From positions 1 to 64,000 of the forward strand of contig JAEEXI010000012.1 of assembly GCA_016291495.1 (NCBI GenBank): a stretch of 64,000 nucleotides of DNA, read 5' to 3'. Below are positions 43,702 to 52,483 of the stretch, piece by piece. The translations under genes were made by a program, and so were the position numbers. Below the pieces are notes generated by a model. It was not told where the DNA came from. It did not search any database and saw nothing but the letters and a program-made list of their open reading frames with translations. Each line of letters begins with the position of its first letter. Position 1 is the first letter of the stretch. This DNA is from Prevotella sp. (GTDB lineage Bacteria > Bacteroidota > Bacteroidia > Bacteroidales > Bacteroidaceae).

Positions 43702-44888
43702 AAGAGAAGTGGAAGGACATCATCAGAAGGGTTAGGCTATTGTGGAAACGATTGCCTTGGGAACGACTTGCCCCATTGAAGAAATACAATCCCTTCCAGT
43801 ATATCAAGCGAATGGACTGGTATATCATCAAGAAGTTTATTGGTACCTATATTTACTCAATCATTCTGATCATATCCATTTCCATTGTTTTTGACGTCAA
43901 CGAGAATCTGGCGAAGTTCACAACCTATCATGCACCATTGCGTGCTATCGTGTTCGACTACTACATGAACTTCGTTCCCTATTTCGCCAATCTTTTCTCA
44001 CCGTTGTTCGTATTCATTGCGGTCATCTTCTTTACCTCAAAACTGGCTGGCAACTCCGAGATCATCGCCATGTTGGCGTGTGGTATGAGTTTCAAGCGAC
44101 TATTACGTCCTTACCTGATCTCCGCTGCGCTGATTGCTGTACTAAACTTCTTCCTGGGAGCCTATATCATCCCAAGGGGTACGGTAGTGAGACATGACTT
44201 CGAGTCACTTTATAAAGACAAGAGGAGAAACACCACTGCGACGAATATCCAGTTAATGGTCGACAGGGGAACAGTTGCATATATCTCACAATATGACGAT
44301 ATCCGCAAAACGGGCTATGGTTTCTCTTTATATAAGTTCGACAAGAAAAAACTGGTTAGCCACATGACTGCAAGCGTCATACAGTATGACACCATCAGTG
44401 ATTCTCGCTATCACTGGAAAGCACGAAGTTATAAAATCCGTGAACTGAAAGGTATGCGAGAAAAGATTACCAGTGGTTCTGAGATAGACACCCTCATCCA
44501 AATGGAACCAATGGACCTGATATTCTCAAAAGGTCAACAGGAGACGTTCACCTCCCCAGAACTATTGCAATATATCTCCAAGCAACAGGAACGCGGATCC
44601 AGTAATGTGGTTCAGTATGAGGTGGAATACCACAAGCGAATAGCCACCTCGTTTGCGTCATTTATCCTAACAATAATCGGTGTGTCTCTCTCGTCGCGTA
44701 AGCGAAAAGGAGGCATGGGAATGTATCTAGGTATTGGACTCGCCTTATCATTCTCATATATTCTCCTTCAGACCGTCAGCGCGACCTTTGCCATTAATGC
44801 CGATACGCCCCCTATGCTTGCCGCATGGGTTCCCAATATCCTATATGCAATTATCGCCTATTTCTGTTATAGGCAAGCTCCAAACTAA
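43698..44888 (+). CDS. LptF/LptG-family permease
   Basis: The 396-residue inner-membrane protein belongs to the YjgP/YjgQ family. It has three N-terminal transmembrane helices (about 45-140), a periplasmic beta-jellyroll part (about 160-300) and three C-terminal helices (about 310-392). LptF and LptG partner with the ATPase LptB to pull lipopolysaccharide out of the inner membrane. Whether this is LptF, LptG or a single homodimeric form cannot be told. It overlaps tgt by four bases and the helicase gene by one. The N-terminus is unusually basic and longer than in E. coli. Confidence 0.88.
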   Translation: MKEKWKDIIRRVRLLWKRLPWERLAPLKKYNPFQYIKRMDWYIIKKFIGTYIYSIILIISISIVFDVNENLAKFTTYHAPLRAIVFDYYMNFVPYFANLFSPLFVFIAVIFFTSKLAGNSEIIAMLACGMSFKRLLRPYLISAALIAVLNFFLGAYIIPRGTVVRHDFESLYKDKRRNTTATNIQLMVDRGTVAYISQYDDIRKTGYGFSLYKFDKKKLVSHMTASVIQYDTISDSRYHWKARSYKIRELKGMREKITSGSEIDTLIQMEPMDLIFSKGQQETFTSPELLQYISKQQERGSSNVVQYEVEYHKRIATSFASFILTIIGVSLSSRKRKGGMGMYLGIGLALSFSYILLQTVSATFAINADTPPMLAAWVPNILYAIIAYFCYRQAPN

Positions 44889-46150
44889 TGAATTTTGAAG
44901 AAACATATTTGAATGATAATATCCTCGATGCACTCTATGACATGCGCTTCAAGGAAATGACCCCAATACAGGAAAAGTGTATCCCAGAAATCCTTGACGG
45001 ACATGACCTGTTAGGAGTTGCACAGACCGGTACAGGAAAAACGGCCGCCTATCTGCTCCCTATCTTAAGCCTATTGGATGACGGAGGCTTCCCCAAAGAT
45101 GCCATCAATTGTATCGTCATGGCACCGACTCGTGAACTTGCCCAACAGATCGACCAGGCCATGCAGGGCTTCGGCTATTATCTGGACGGAATCTCTAGTG
45201 TGGCCGTCTATGGAGGTAACGACGGTAGCCGTTTTGACCAGGAGACACGCGGTCTGAAGATGGGTGCCGATGTCATTATCGCCACACCAGGACGGTTACT
45301 CTCCCACCTCCGTATGGGACACGTAGACCTTTCTCAGTTATCGTTCTTCGTTCTTGACGAAGCTGACCGTATGTTGGACATGGGCTTCTCTGACGATATC
45401 CTGCAGATTGCCAGTCTCTTACCGAAGAATCACCAGACGATTATGTTCTCGGCTACCATGCCGAATAAGATACAACAACTCGCGCGTACCTTATTATATA
45501 ATCCTATAGAAGTGAAGATTGCTGTCAGCAAACCGGCAGAAAAGATACAACAGTCAGCATACATATGCTATGAACCCCAGAAACTGCATATCATTCGTCA
45601 TTTGTTCAAGACAGGAGAACTGAAGCGTGTCATTATCTTCTCTGGCAAGAAAGATAAGGTAAAGGACATCACCCGTGAACTGCAACGAATGCACATCAAC
45701 TGTGCCCAGATGCATAGTGACCTCAGTCAACAAGAACGCGATGATGTCATGTATCGTTTCAAATCCGGAAAAGTTGACGTGTTGGTAGCAACGGATATTG
45801 TGGCTCGTGGTATTGACATCGATGATATCCTGATGGTCATTAACTATGATGTTCCACAAGATGCCGAAGATTACGTCCACCGCATCGGACGCACTGCTAG
45901 GGCACAACGCGACGGTATTGCCATTACCCTTGTTTCAGAGAACGACATGCGCTATTTCTCAGATATTGAGCGTTTTTTGGAAAAAGACATCGTCAAGAAT
46001 CCGTTGCCAGAAGGAATGGGAGAAGCACCTGTATATCAGAAGTCAACGCCAAGAAAGAATACCAGAGGACGCGGAGGGAAGTCTCGTGGTGGAAAGTCAC
46101 ATGACAGAAGACCGCATCGTGGAAAAAACTCAGATAAAAAGAAAAAATAG
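44888..46150 (+). CDS. DEAD-box RNA helicase
   Basis: The 420-residue protein has all the family motifs: the Q motif MTPIQEKCIP, Walker A AQTGTGKTAA (about 45-54), PTRELAQQ, TPGRLL, DEADRMLDMGF (about 156), SAT, ARGIDIDDI near 302 and HRIGRTARA near 326. A basic Arg/Gly/Lys-rich tail (about 385-420) probably binds RNA. It likely acts in ribosome assembly or mRNA turnover (RhlE/CsdA type). It is the last gene of the lon unit, overlapping the permease stop (TAATG). Confidence 0.95.
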   Translation: MNFEETYLNDNILDALYDMRFKEMTPIQEKCIPEILDGHDLLGVAQTGTGKTAAYLLPILSLLDDGGFPKDAINCIVMAPTRELAQQIDQAMQGFGYYLDGISSVAVYGGNDGSRFDQETRGLKMGADVIIATPGRLLSHLRMGHVDLSQLSFFVLDEADRMLDMGFSDDILQIASLLPKNHQTIMFSATMPNKIQQLARTLLYNPIEVKIAVSKPAEKIQQSAYICYEPQKLHIIRHLFKTGELKRVIIFSGKKDKVKDITRELQRMHINCAQMHSDLSQQERDDVMYRFKSGKVDVLVATDIVARGIDIDDILMVINYDVPQDAEDYVHRIGRTARAQRDGIAITLVSENDMRYFSDIERFLEKDIVKNPLPEGMGEAPVYQKSTPRKNTRGRGGKSRGGKSHDRRPHRGKNSDKKKK

Positions 46151-46268
46151 CAATCGTTTGCACACGAAATTTCTGAATTTTCTTTAAAATAATTTGGTTT
46201 GTGCGCCTACACAGCCATTTTATCGAAAAATAAATGGTAAAAAGTTTTGTTAGTATTAAAAATTGTTG

Positions 46269-46276
46269 TACTTTTG
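46269..46276 (+). promoter_or_regulatory. Promoter -7 box for a small-RNA candidate
   Basis: TACTTTTG, with a TTTTG -33 element near 46245-46249 at the expected spacing. Confidence 0.65.
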
Positions 46277-46281
46277 CAGCA

Positions 46282-46373
46282 GTTATCCTGAAAACAATCT
46301 TTTTACCTTAAAAGGACTAATACCTACTGAAGATATGAAGCGATCGCCTGTGAGGGTCATCGCTTTGTTTTTT
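46282..46373 (+). ncRNA. Candidate small RNA of about 90 bases
   Basis: A consensus-type promoter (46269-46276) is followed about 60 bases later by an intrinsic terminator: AAGCGAT (46338-46344) pairs with ATCGCTT (46359-46365), then TGTTTTTT. The next promoter (46409-46416) starts the rplU transcript, so this unit is self-contained. A 20-codon frame from ATG 46335 overlaps the terminator and is probably fortuitous. No known family is recognised. Confidence 0.5.
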
Positions 46374-46408
46374 CTCCCTATTTCCTTGGTGGATTGAAAA
46401 AAAAATCG

Positions 46409-46416
46409 TACCTTTG
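46409..46416 (+). promoter_or_regulatory. Promoter -7 box for rplU-rpmA
   Basis: TACCTTTG, 87 bases before the rplU start. It leaves a leader of about 80 bases. Confidence 0.8.
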
Positions 46417-46423
46417 CGCCCGA

Positions 46424-46490
46424 TTTAGTCCGTTGTGGCTCGGTTAAGACGTGGCACGAAGCCATGCGCCATGCGGAGAAACCCGTTTAA
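46424..46490 (+). promoter_or_regulatory. Possible structured leader of rplU-rpmA
   Basis: The rplU leader can form an outer TCCG/CGGA pair enclosing a TGGC-ACGAA-GCCA hairpin. Ribosomal protein operons are often controlled by such leaders through binding of their own product. The pairing here is short, so the call is weak. Confidence 0.3.
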
Positions 46491-46503
46491 ACAATAAAAA
46501 ACA

Positions 46504-46821
46504 ATGTACGCAATTGTAGAAATTAACGGTCAACAGTTCAAGGCAGAAGAGGGTAAGAAACTCTTCATTAACCACATGAAGGACGTGGAAGCCGGAAAGA
46601 CTGTTGAATTCGACAAGGTACTGCTTGTCGACAATGAAGGTTCAGTACAGGTAGGTGCGCCCACCGTAAGTGGTGCTAAGGTTGTGTGTGAGGTGATCAA
46701 TCCCCTCGTCAAGGGTGAGAAGGTGATTGTCTTCAAGATGAAGCGTCGTAAGGACTCTCGCAAGAAGAACGGACACCGTCAGCAGTTCACACAGGTAGAA
46801 GTTAAATCAGTAATTGCTTAA
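46504..46821 (+). CDS. rplU: 50S ribosomal protein L21
   Basis: L21 is a large-subunit protein that contacts 23S rRNA. The 105-residue sequence begins [20 protein letters not shown] and ends with the conserved basic part [21 protein letters not shown] in outline (about 79-99). It pairs with rpmA 20 bases downstream, the usual bacterial order. The start follows a long A-rich stretch (AATAAAAAACA), typical of strongly expressed Bacteroidota genes lacking a Shine-Dalgarno sequence. Confidence 0.98.
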   Translation: MYAIVEINGQQFKAEEGKKLFINHMKDVEAGKTVEFDKVLLVDNEGSVQVGAPTVSGAKVVCEVINPLVKGEKVIVFKMKRRKDSRKKNGHRQQFTQVEVKSVIA

Positions 46822-46841
46822 AAACGTAGGAGGAACAAGAA

Positions 46842-47099
46842 ATGGCACATAAAAAAGGTGTAGGTAGTTCTAAGAACGGCCGTGAGTCAGCAGCTCAGCG
46901 ACTCGGCATTAAGATTTTCGGTGGCCAGAAGGTTGTTGCAGGCAACATTATTGTTCGCCAGCGTGGCTCTAAGCACAACCCCGGTAACAATGTAGGTATG
47001 GGTAAGGACGATACCCTCTATGCACTTGTCGACGGAACAGTTCAGTTCCATAAGGGCAAGCGCGACAAGAGTATCGTATCAGTTATCCCCGAAGCATAA
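46842..47099 (+). CDS. rpmA: 50S ribosomal protein L27
   Basis: L27 reaches the peptidyl-transferase centre with its N-terminus. The 85-residue protein has the standard [21 protein letters not shown] start (in outline, residues 2-22) without the cleavable extension found in Firmicutes, followed by [18 protein letters not shown]. It is preceded by AGGAGGAAC, a clear Shine-Dalgarno-like site that is unusual in this window, and ends in a terminator at 47143-47180. Confidence 0.98.
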   Translation: MAHKKGVGSSKNGRESAAQRLGIKIFGGQKVVAGNIIVRQRGSKHNPGNNVGMGKDDTLYALVDGTVQFHKGKRDKSIVSVIPEA

Positions 47100-47142
47100 C
47101 GCCGACGAGAACAAACAAAAATAATTTATTCCAAACAAACAA

Positions 47143-47180
47143 CAGAATCCCAAATCTCTTCCGAGGTTTGGGATTTCTGC
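47143..47180. terminator. Terminator between rpmA and the TPR gene
   Basis: CAGAATCCCAAA (47143-47154) pairs with TTTGGGATTTCTG (47167-47179) with a one-base bulge. It lies between convergent units and may serve both. Confidence 0.8.
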
Positions 47181-47198
47181 ATTTATTTACCCTACTTC

Positions 47199-47897
47199 TT
47201 ACTTTCTTATTTTTCTATAGTATTCACGAAGAACTCCTTGATTGACCCCTTTATCTGCCAATTTGTTCAGTTCCCTTCGTGCAACCTCATTCTTGCCCAT
47301 ACGGATAAGCACATCAACATACGATAAATGATAGTCCAAATTCTCCGGCTCAAGTCTAGTTGCCTGTTCCCAATCATAGAGAGCAGCATCATATCGTCGC
47401 ATGTCTGTTTCCAACGAGGCACGCGCCACATAGCCAGCCACAGAGTCCGGGTGTTGTTCTACGACGATGCTCAACAAATCGAGTGCGTCATTCCGCTTTC
47501 CCATCAACTGATACACATACGACAAGCCCAAGCGTGCCTCCAAATGAGTTGGTTCCTCCAGCAAGATGTCGTTATAGTCGTTCTTCGCCAAGTCGTAACG
47601 ACGAAGATGCGTGTAGGCATAGGCGCGATAGAACAAGGCAGTGAGATTCTTCTCGTCATTCCGTAGGATCAGTTTATATTCATCCACTGCAAACTCCCAT
47701 TGCTGCAACTCCAGGTTGACAGCAGCCTTCCGCAGATGCAGGTCGACACTATAGGGCGACTGTGCAATCTGCTGGTTAAGAACGCTCAGCGAGTCACGCC
47801 ATTCTTGATTGGTCTGCGCCAGTACTGTTTGTTGTTGTGTTACAGCAACAGACAGGACAAGCAGCATCAAGCTTTTTTGATATAGTCTACAATCCAT
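47199..47897 (-). CDS. Exported tetratricopeptide-repeat protein
   Basis: The 232-residue protein has a signal peptide (about 1-27, ending in TVLA-QT) and then four to five tetratricopeptide repeats (about 45-225; for example [24 protein letters not shown] in outline, and [21 protein letters not shown]). TPR arrays mediate protein contacts, here probably in the periplasm. The start at 47897 lies inside the end of leuB (31-base overlap) and gives a proper basic n-region; ATG 47867, exactly at the leuB stop, would leave an uncharged signal. It appears to be the last gene of the leucine operon, without an obvious role there. Confidence 0.8.
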   Translation of the reverse strand: MDCRLYQKSLMLLVLSVAVTQQQTVLAQTNQEWRDSLSVLNQQIAQSPYSVDLHLRKAAVNLELQQWEFAVDEYKLILRNDEKNLTALFYRAYAYTHLRRYDLAKNDYNDILLEEPTHLEARLGLSYVYQLMGKRNDALDLLSIVVEQHPDSVAGYVARASLETDMRRYDAALYDWEQATRLEPENLDYHLSYVDVLIRMGKNEVARRELNKLADKGVNQGVLREYYRKIRK

Positions 47898-48928
47898 GTT
47901 CCAACTTCTTTTGTTCCGTATTTCACACCACCTTCCACCTGTATCTCAGGTGTACGCACATTAGCATCAAGAGAAGCATTGACAGCCTCACGAATCAAGG
48001 AACCTTCCTTTATCAGACCGAAGTGCTCCAATAGCATCGCTGCTGAGAGAATCTGCGCCAAAGGGTTAGCAAGGTTCTGCCCTGCAGCCTGAGGCCATGA
48101 GCCGTGAACAGGCTCAAACAACGGTGTATGCTCTCCCAATGAAGACGAGGGCTGCAGCCCCATCGAGCCTGTAATACAGGATGTCTCGTCGGTCAGGATG
48201 TCGCCAAAGGTATTCTCCGTCACGATGACATCAAAGAAACGAGGCTCCGTAAGTACACGCATCGAGGCATTGTCGATGAACATATAGTCGGTGGTGACCT
48301 CAGGATACTGGGGCTCCATCTCCTTGGCTATCTGGCGCCACAGACGGCTCGACGCCAAGACGTTAGCCTTATCGACAACGGTGAGGTGCTTGCGACGCGT
48401 CATGGCCATCTCGAAGGCGACCTTCAGGATGCGCTCAATCTCAGGACGCGTATAGATATTGGTGTCGAAAGCCATATCGTTGTCCTGATGCTTCTCACCG
48501 AAATACATACCACCTGTCAGTTCACGGATAACGACAAAATCGGCACCACGCAACAGTTCTTCCTTCAGCGGCGACTTGTGCAACAGACAGTCGAACGTTG
48601 CCACAGGACGGATGTTGGCAAAGAGTCCGAGTTTCTTGCGCATCGCCAGCAAGCCTGTCTCAGGACGCATCTTCAGCGTGGGGTTATTGTCGTATTTCAG
48701 GTCGCCAACAGCAGCGAACAAGACTGCATCAGCGCGCATGCAGACATCATGCGTCGCATCTGGATAGGCATCGCCACAGGCATCAATGGCACAGGCACCT
48801 ACCAGCGCTTCCTCATACTCGAACTCATGACCACACTTCTCGGCTATTGCGTCAAGCACAGCCACACCTTGTTTCATAATCTCTGGGCCGATGCCGTCAC
48901 CAGCCAATATCGCAATCTTCAGTTTCAT
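47867..48928 (-). CDS. leuB: 3-isopropylmalate dehydrogenase
   Basis: LeuB oxidises and decarboxylates 3-isopropylmalate with NAD+. The 353-residue protein has the N-terminal [12 protein letters not shown], the substrate-binding [10 protein letters not shown] near residue 100, [15 protein letters not shown] sequence ([12 protein letters not shown] near 137), the metal-binding [13 protein letters not shown] near 232 and [15 protein letters not shown] near 275. It follows the second leuA-like gene by 14 bases. The product could also handle citramalate-derived 3-methylmalate if that pathway runs. Confidence 0.96.
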   Translation of the reverse strand: MKLKIAILAGDGIGPEIMKQGVAVLDAIAEKCGHEFEYEEALVGACAIDACGDAYPDATHDVCMRADAVLFAAVGDLKYDNNPTLKMRPETGLLAMRKKLGLFANIRPVATFDCLLHKSPLKEELLRGADFVVIRELTGGMYFGEKHQDNDMAFDTNIYTRPEIERILKVAFEMAMTRRKHLTVVDKANVLASSRLWRQIAKEMEPQYPEVTTDYMFIDNASMRVLTEPRFFDVIVTENTFGDILTDETSCITGSMGLQPSSSLGEHTPLFEPVHGSWPQAAGQNLANPLAQILSAAMLLEHFGLIKEGSLIREAVNASLDANVRTPEIQVEGGVKYGTKEVGTWIVDYIKKA

Positions 48929-48942
48929 ATTACTTCAATTTT

Positions 48943-50520
48943 TCAATCCTTCAATTTTTCGTTCTCAATAATGTTCAGCATCTTGAATGTTGCCTTGATA
49001 GCTGCTTCCGTCTGGTCAGCATCCAGTCCGCGTGTACGAATCATCTTGCCATTGTCGTTCCACGTGATGACTGTCTGTACCAAGGCATCAGTCCGTCCGC
49101 CAGGAGGAATAGTGACCTGATAGTTGGCCAGAATGGGGAATGTACGGTCGAGATACTTCTTGTAAATATATCGAAGCGCCTTGACGAAGGCGTCGTATTG
49201 ACCATCGCCCGTGCCTGCAGCTTCGTACTGTTGACCATTGATTTCCACTTTAACATTTGCTCCAGGTCGCAAACCGTAAGCCGTTGATACAACGTAACTT
49301 ATCAACTTTACTTTATCGTCAGAGCTGTCGTGTTTCAATACATCGGAAACGATAAAAGGCAGGTCTTCCTGAGTCACAATTTCCTTCTTATCACCCAACT
49401 CCGTGATGCGCTCCGTCACACGACGCGTCTGCTCAGGGGTCAGTTCCAGACCGAGTTCCTCGAGGTTCTTGGCAATATTGGCCTTACCGCTATTCTTGCC
49501 CAGCGCATACTCACGCTTACGACCAAAACGCTCTGGCATCAGCTCGTTGTAGTACAGCTTATCTTTCGTGTCGCCATCGGCATGCACACCAGCCACCTGC
49601 GTAAACACATTCTCACCCACGATGGGCTGATTAGGTGCTACGCTGATGCCGCTGAAGCTTTCCACCATTCGCGAGAGGTCATTCAACTGGCTCTCCACGA
49701 TATTCGTCTTGGCGTGGAACTGGTCTTTCAAGATAGCCTGCACGGAAGCCATCGGCGCATTGCCACAACGCTCCCCCAGCCCATTCACGGTGACATGTAG
49801 ACCACGAGCGCCACTGAGAACAGCAGCCAGCGAGTTAGATACCGCAAGGTCGTAGTCGTTATGGGCGTGGAAATCAAAGTGCACCTCTGGATAGCGCTTC
49901 ATCATCTTGCGGAAGTATTCGATGACCTGCAGGGGATTCATCACACCCAAGGTATCAGGTAACATGAAACGGGCTATTTGCTTTTGGCTATTAGCAGTTA
50001 GCGCATCCATCAACTGATAGACGTATTCGGGCGAATCCTTCATACCGTTCGACCAGTCCTCAAGATAGAGATTCACGCTGATGCCCTTGCTGGCAGCATA
50101 TTCCACCTCGTGAAGGATGTCGCTGATGTGTTCCTCGGGCGTCTTGTGCAACTGGTGGGTGCAATGCTTCAGCGAGCCCTTCGCCAACAGGTTGACGACC
50201 TTTCCGCCACACTCGGCAATCCAGTCTATCGACTTGCCACCATCCACGAAGCCCAACACTTCAACACGATCCAACAGTCCGTTCTTCTGGGCATAGGCAC
50301 ATATCTTGGTAACGGCCTCGCGCTCACCCTCCGACACACGCGCCGATGCAATTTCGATACGATCAACGTTGACGTCAGACAACAGCTTTCGAGCCATCAC
50401 CAGTTTCTCATGAGGCAGGAACGACACGCCATTGGTCTGCTCACCATCGCGCAACGTAGCGTCCATAATCTCTACGAAGGGCAGGATGCGCTGATATGTA
50501 TTTACCTTCTCTGCTCCCAT
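48943..50520 (-). CDS. Second LeuA-like enzyme (2-isopropylmalate or citramalate synthase)
   Basis: The 525-residue protein has a DRE-TIM aldolase barrel (MDATLRDGEQTNG near residue 19; the metal-binding HAHNDYD near 222; NGLGERCGNAP near 252) and a C-terminal LeuA-type regulatory domain (about 400-510) with GDGQYDAFVKALRY. It differs clearly from the leuA at the head of the same operon. Such paralogues are called 2-isopropylmalate synthase or (R)-citramalate synthase; the substrate cannot be decided by eye. A heptad-repeat segment (49972-50006) codes for ALTANSQKQIA, an apparent insertion before the conserved MLPDTLG strand. It overlaps leuD by 19 bases. Confidence 0.85.
   Translation of the reverse strand: MGAEKVNTYQRILPFVEIMDATLRDGEQTNGVSFLPHEKLVMARKLLSDVNVDRIEIASARVSEGEREAVTKICAYAQKNGLLDRVEVLGFVDGGKSIDWIAECGGKVVNLLAKGSLKHCTHQLHKTPEEHISDILHEVEYAASKGISVNLYLEDWSNGMKDSPEYVYQLMDALTANSQKQIARFMLPDTLGVMNPLQVIEYFRKMMKRYPEVHFDFHAHNDYDLAVSNSLAAVLSGARGLHVTVNGLGERCGNAPMASVQAILKDQFHAKTNIVESQLNDLSRMVESFSGISVAPNQPIVGENVFTQVAGVHADGDTKDKLYYNELMPERFGRKREYALGKNSGKANIAKNLEELGLELTPEQTRRVTERITELGDKKEIVTQEDLPFIVSDVLKHDSSDDKVKLISYVVSTAYGLRPGANVKVEINGQQYEAAGTGDGQYDAFVKALRYIYKKYLDRTFPILANYQVTIPPGGRTDALVQTVITWNDNGKMIRTRGLDADQTEAAIKATFKMLNIIENEKLKD
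49972..50006. repeat. Heptad repeat inside the second leuA-like gene
   Basis: GGCTATT, TGCTTTT, GGCTATT, AGCAGTT and AGCGCAT follow with a 7-base period within the coding sequence. The complementary units (GCTAATA, GCCAAAA) match the intergenic array at 13809-13843. Confidence 0.6.
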
Positions 50521-51095
50521 GCTTCTATTTTATTTTTATTCGCCACGAGGAAGTCGATATCATCCAATCCGTTCATCAGACAATGCTTCTTGTAGCCGTT
50601 GATATCAAAGTGTTCAGAATGGCCCGTCGTGAGATTGGTAACCGTCTGGTTGGGCAGATCGACCTCAACCTGAGCATCAGGATTCCCATGAATCGTCGAA
50701 AACAATTCAGACAGGAAAGCTTCTGATACCTGCACGGGCAACACAAAGTTGTTCAGTTCGTTGTTCTTGTGGATATCGGCAAAGAACGACGAGATAACCA
50801 CGCGGAACCCATAGCCCGCAATGGCCCAAGCAGCGTGTTCACGTGAAGAGCCGGAACCAAAGTTCTTACCAGCGACGAGGATGCAGCCTTTGAACTTGGG
50901 GTTGTTGAGGACGAAATCCTCAACCACACTGCCGTCCTCCCTGTATCGCCAGTCGCGAAACAGGTTGTCGCCAAAGAATTTTTCCTCCTTGGTGGTTGCC
51001 TTGAGGAAGCGTGCGGGGATAATCTGGTCGGTGTCCACATTCTCCAACGAAAGGGGCACACACGTCGATGTTATGATGTCAAATTTCTGTTTCAT
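50502..51095 (-). CDS. leuD: 3-isopropylmalate dehydratase small subunit
   Basis: LeuD is the swivel-domain subunit of isopropylmalate isomerase, working with LeuC. The 197-residue protein has [16 protein letters not shown] near residue 16, [19 protein letters not shown] in outline (about 72-90) and a C-terminal NGLDDIDF stretch. The start at 51095 is preferred over longer frames because it gives the standard N-terminus and overlaps the leuC stop by four bases. The longer upstream extension is a leuC shadow. Confidence 0.95.
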   Translation of the reverse strand: MKQKFDIITSTCVPLSLENVDTDQIIPARFLKATTKEEKFFGDNLFRDWRYREDGSVVEDFVLNNPKFKGCILVAGKNFGSGSSREHAAWAIAGYGFRVVISSFFADIHKNNELNNFVLPVQVSEAFLSELFSTIHGNPDAQVEVDLPNQTVTNLTTGHSEHFDINGYKKHCLMNGLDDIDFLVANKNKIEAWEQRR

Positions 51096-52483
51096 AATAG
51101 TGTTCTTGGGTCGGTTATTACTCCTGTGACGGCAGCTGCAGCTGCTACTAAAGGTGATGCAAGGATGGTGCGCGAACCTGGTCCCTGACGACCCTCGAAA
51201 TTGCGATTCGAAGTAGAGACAGCATACTTGCCAGCAGGCACCTTGTCGTCGTTCATAGCGAGGCAAGCCGAACAGCCAGGCTGGCGAATCTCGAAGCCGG
51301 AAGCTTCGAGCACTTTGTCAAGACCTTCGTCCTCGATCTTCTGGCGCACAGCCCATGAGCCAGGCACCAGCCAAGCCACAACGTTATCAGCCTTCTTACG
51401 CCCTTTCACAATAGAGGCAAAGGCACGGAAGTCCTCGATGCGCCCATTGGTGCAAGCACCCAAGAATACGTAGTCTATCTTCTTACCCAGCAGACACTCA
51501 CCAGCCTTGAAGCCCATATACTGAAGGGCTTTTTCAAAGCCAGAGGTCAGAGGTAAGAGATCAGAGGTGAGAGGAATAGCCTCCGTAATACCGATGCCCA
51601 TACCAGGATTGGTACCATAAGTGATACGTGGCTCGATATCTTTGGCGTCGAACACCAGTTCTTTGTCGAAGACGGCATCGTCGCCACTCTTCAGCGTCTT
51701 CCAATAAGCAACGGCTCTCTCCCACTCTTCGCCCTTAGGGGCATATTCTTTACCTTTGACGTAATCAAAGGTCACCTCATCTGGTGCGATGAAACCGCCA
51801 CGTGCACCCATCTCTATCGACAGGTTGCAGAGCGTCAGACGGCCCTCCATCGTGAGGTTCTTAACCACTTCACCAGCATATTCCACGAAATAACCCGTAG
51901 CACCGCTGGTGGTCAGTTTTGCCATCAGATACAGCGCGACGTCCTTCGCTGTCACGCCCTTGCCCAACGTACCGTTAATCGTGATGCGCATCGACTTGGG
52001 TTTCTGTTGCAGAATACATTGCGAAGCCATTACCATCTCCACCTCTGAGGTTCCGATGCCAAAGGCCACAGCACCCATCGCGCCATGCGTGGATGTGTGG
52101 GAGTCGCCACAGACGATTGTCATACCAGGCAGCGACAGCCCCTTCTCAGGGCCTACCACGTGGATGATACCGTTGTCCTTCGAATACATACCGAAATGCT
52201 TCAAACCAAAATCTTTGGCATTCTGCGCCAACGTGGCAACCTGCTTGGCAGAAATAGGGTCTTCGATGGGTTTATCCTGATCGTGCGTTGGCGTATTATG
52301 ATCAGGCATGCAGACTATCTGCTCAGGACGGAAACACCGCAATCCTCTTGCCCGCATACCCTCAAAGGCCTGCGGAGAAGTCACCTCATGGCAATAAAGA
52401 CGGTCGATGTACAACTGCGTGGGTCCGTCGTCAACCACCTGCACCACATGTGCGTCCCATATCTTGTCAAATAATGTGTTCAT
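51092..52483 (-). CDS. leuC: 3-isopropylmalate dehydratase large subunit
   Basis: LeuC is the aconitase-type iron-sulfur subunit. The 463-residue protein has the N-terminal [27 protein letters not shown] near 128, and the 4Fe-4S ligands in GACTNGR (near 346) and GCSACLAMN (near 406). A short segment [12 protein letters not shown] near residue 310 is coded by four 7-base repeats (51546-51573) identical in type to the intergenic array at 58473-58514. Its stop overlaps leuD and its start overlaps the leuA stop, so the four leu genes are tightly coupled. Confidence 0.96.
   Translation of the reverse strand: MNTLFDKIWDAHVVQVVDDGPTQLYIDRLYCHEVTSPQAFEGMRARGLRCFRPEQIVCMPDHNTPTHDQDKPIEDPISAKQVATLAQNAKDFGLKHFGMYSKDNGIIHVVGPEKGLSLPGMTIVCGDSHTSTHGAMGAVAFGIGTSEVEMVMASQCILQQKPKSMRITINGTLGKGVTAKDVALYLMAKLTTSGATGYFVEYAGEVVKNLTMEGRLTLCNLSIEMGARGGFIAPDEVTFDYVKGKEYAPKGEEWERAVAYWKTLKSGDDAVFDKELVFDAKDIEPRITYGTNPGMGIGITEAIPLTSDLLPLTSGFEKALQYMGFKAGECLLGKKIDYVFLGACTNGRIEDFRAFASIVKGRKKADNVVAWLVPGSWAVRQKIEDEGLDKVLEASGFEIRQPGCSACLAMNDDKVPAGKYAVSTSNRNFEGRQGPGSRTILASPLVAAAAAVTGVITDPRTLL
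51546..51573. repeat. Heptad repeat inside leuC
   Basis: GTCAGAG, GTAAGAG, ATCAGAG and GTGAGAG (plus strand) lie within the reading frame. The first two are identical to the first two units of the intergenic array at 58473. Confidence 0.7.

Noticed and set aside
46335..46397. 20-codon frame MKRSPVRVIALFF... within the small-RNA candidate
   Set aside because: It overlaps the terminator stem and T-run, which explains its codons; a peptide cannot be excluded but nothing supports it.
46452..46468. TGGCACG-AAGC-CATGC as a second sigma-54 promoter before rplU
   Set aside because: The -12 half reads CATGC instead of TTGCA, and a full TAnnTTTG promoter already serves rplU.
48934..48962. Another 7-bp array (TTCAATT units) between leuB and the second leuA-like gene
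   Set aside because: The copies are spaced by eight bases, not seven, so it was not counted with the heptad class.
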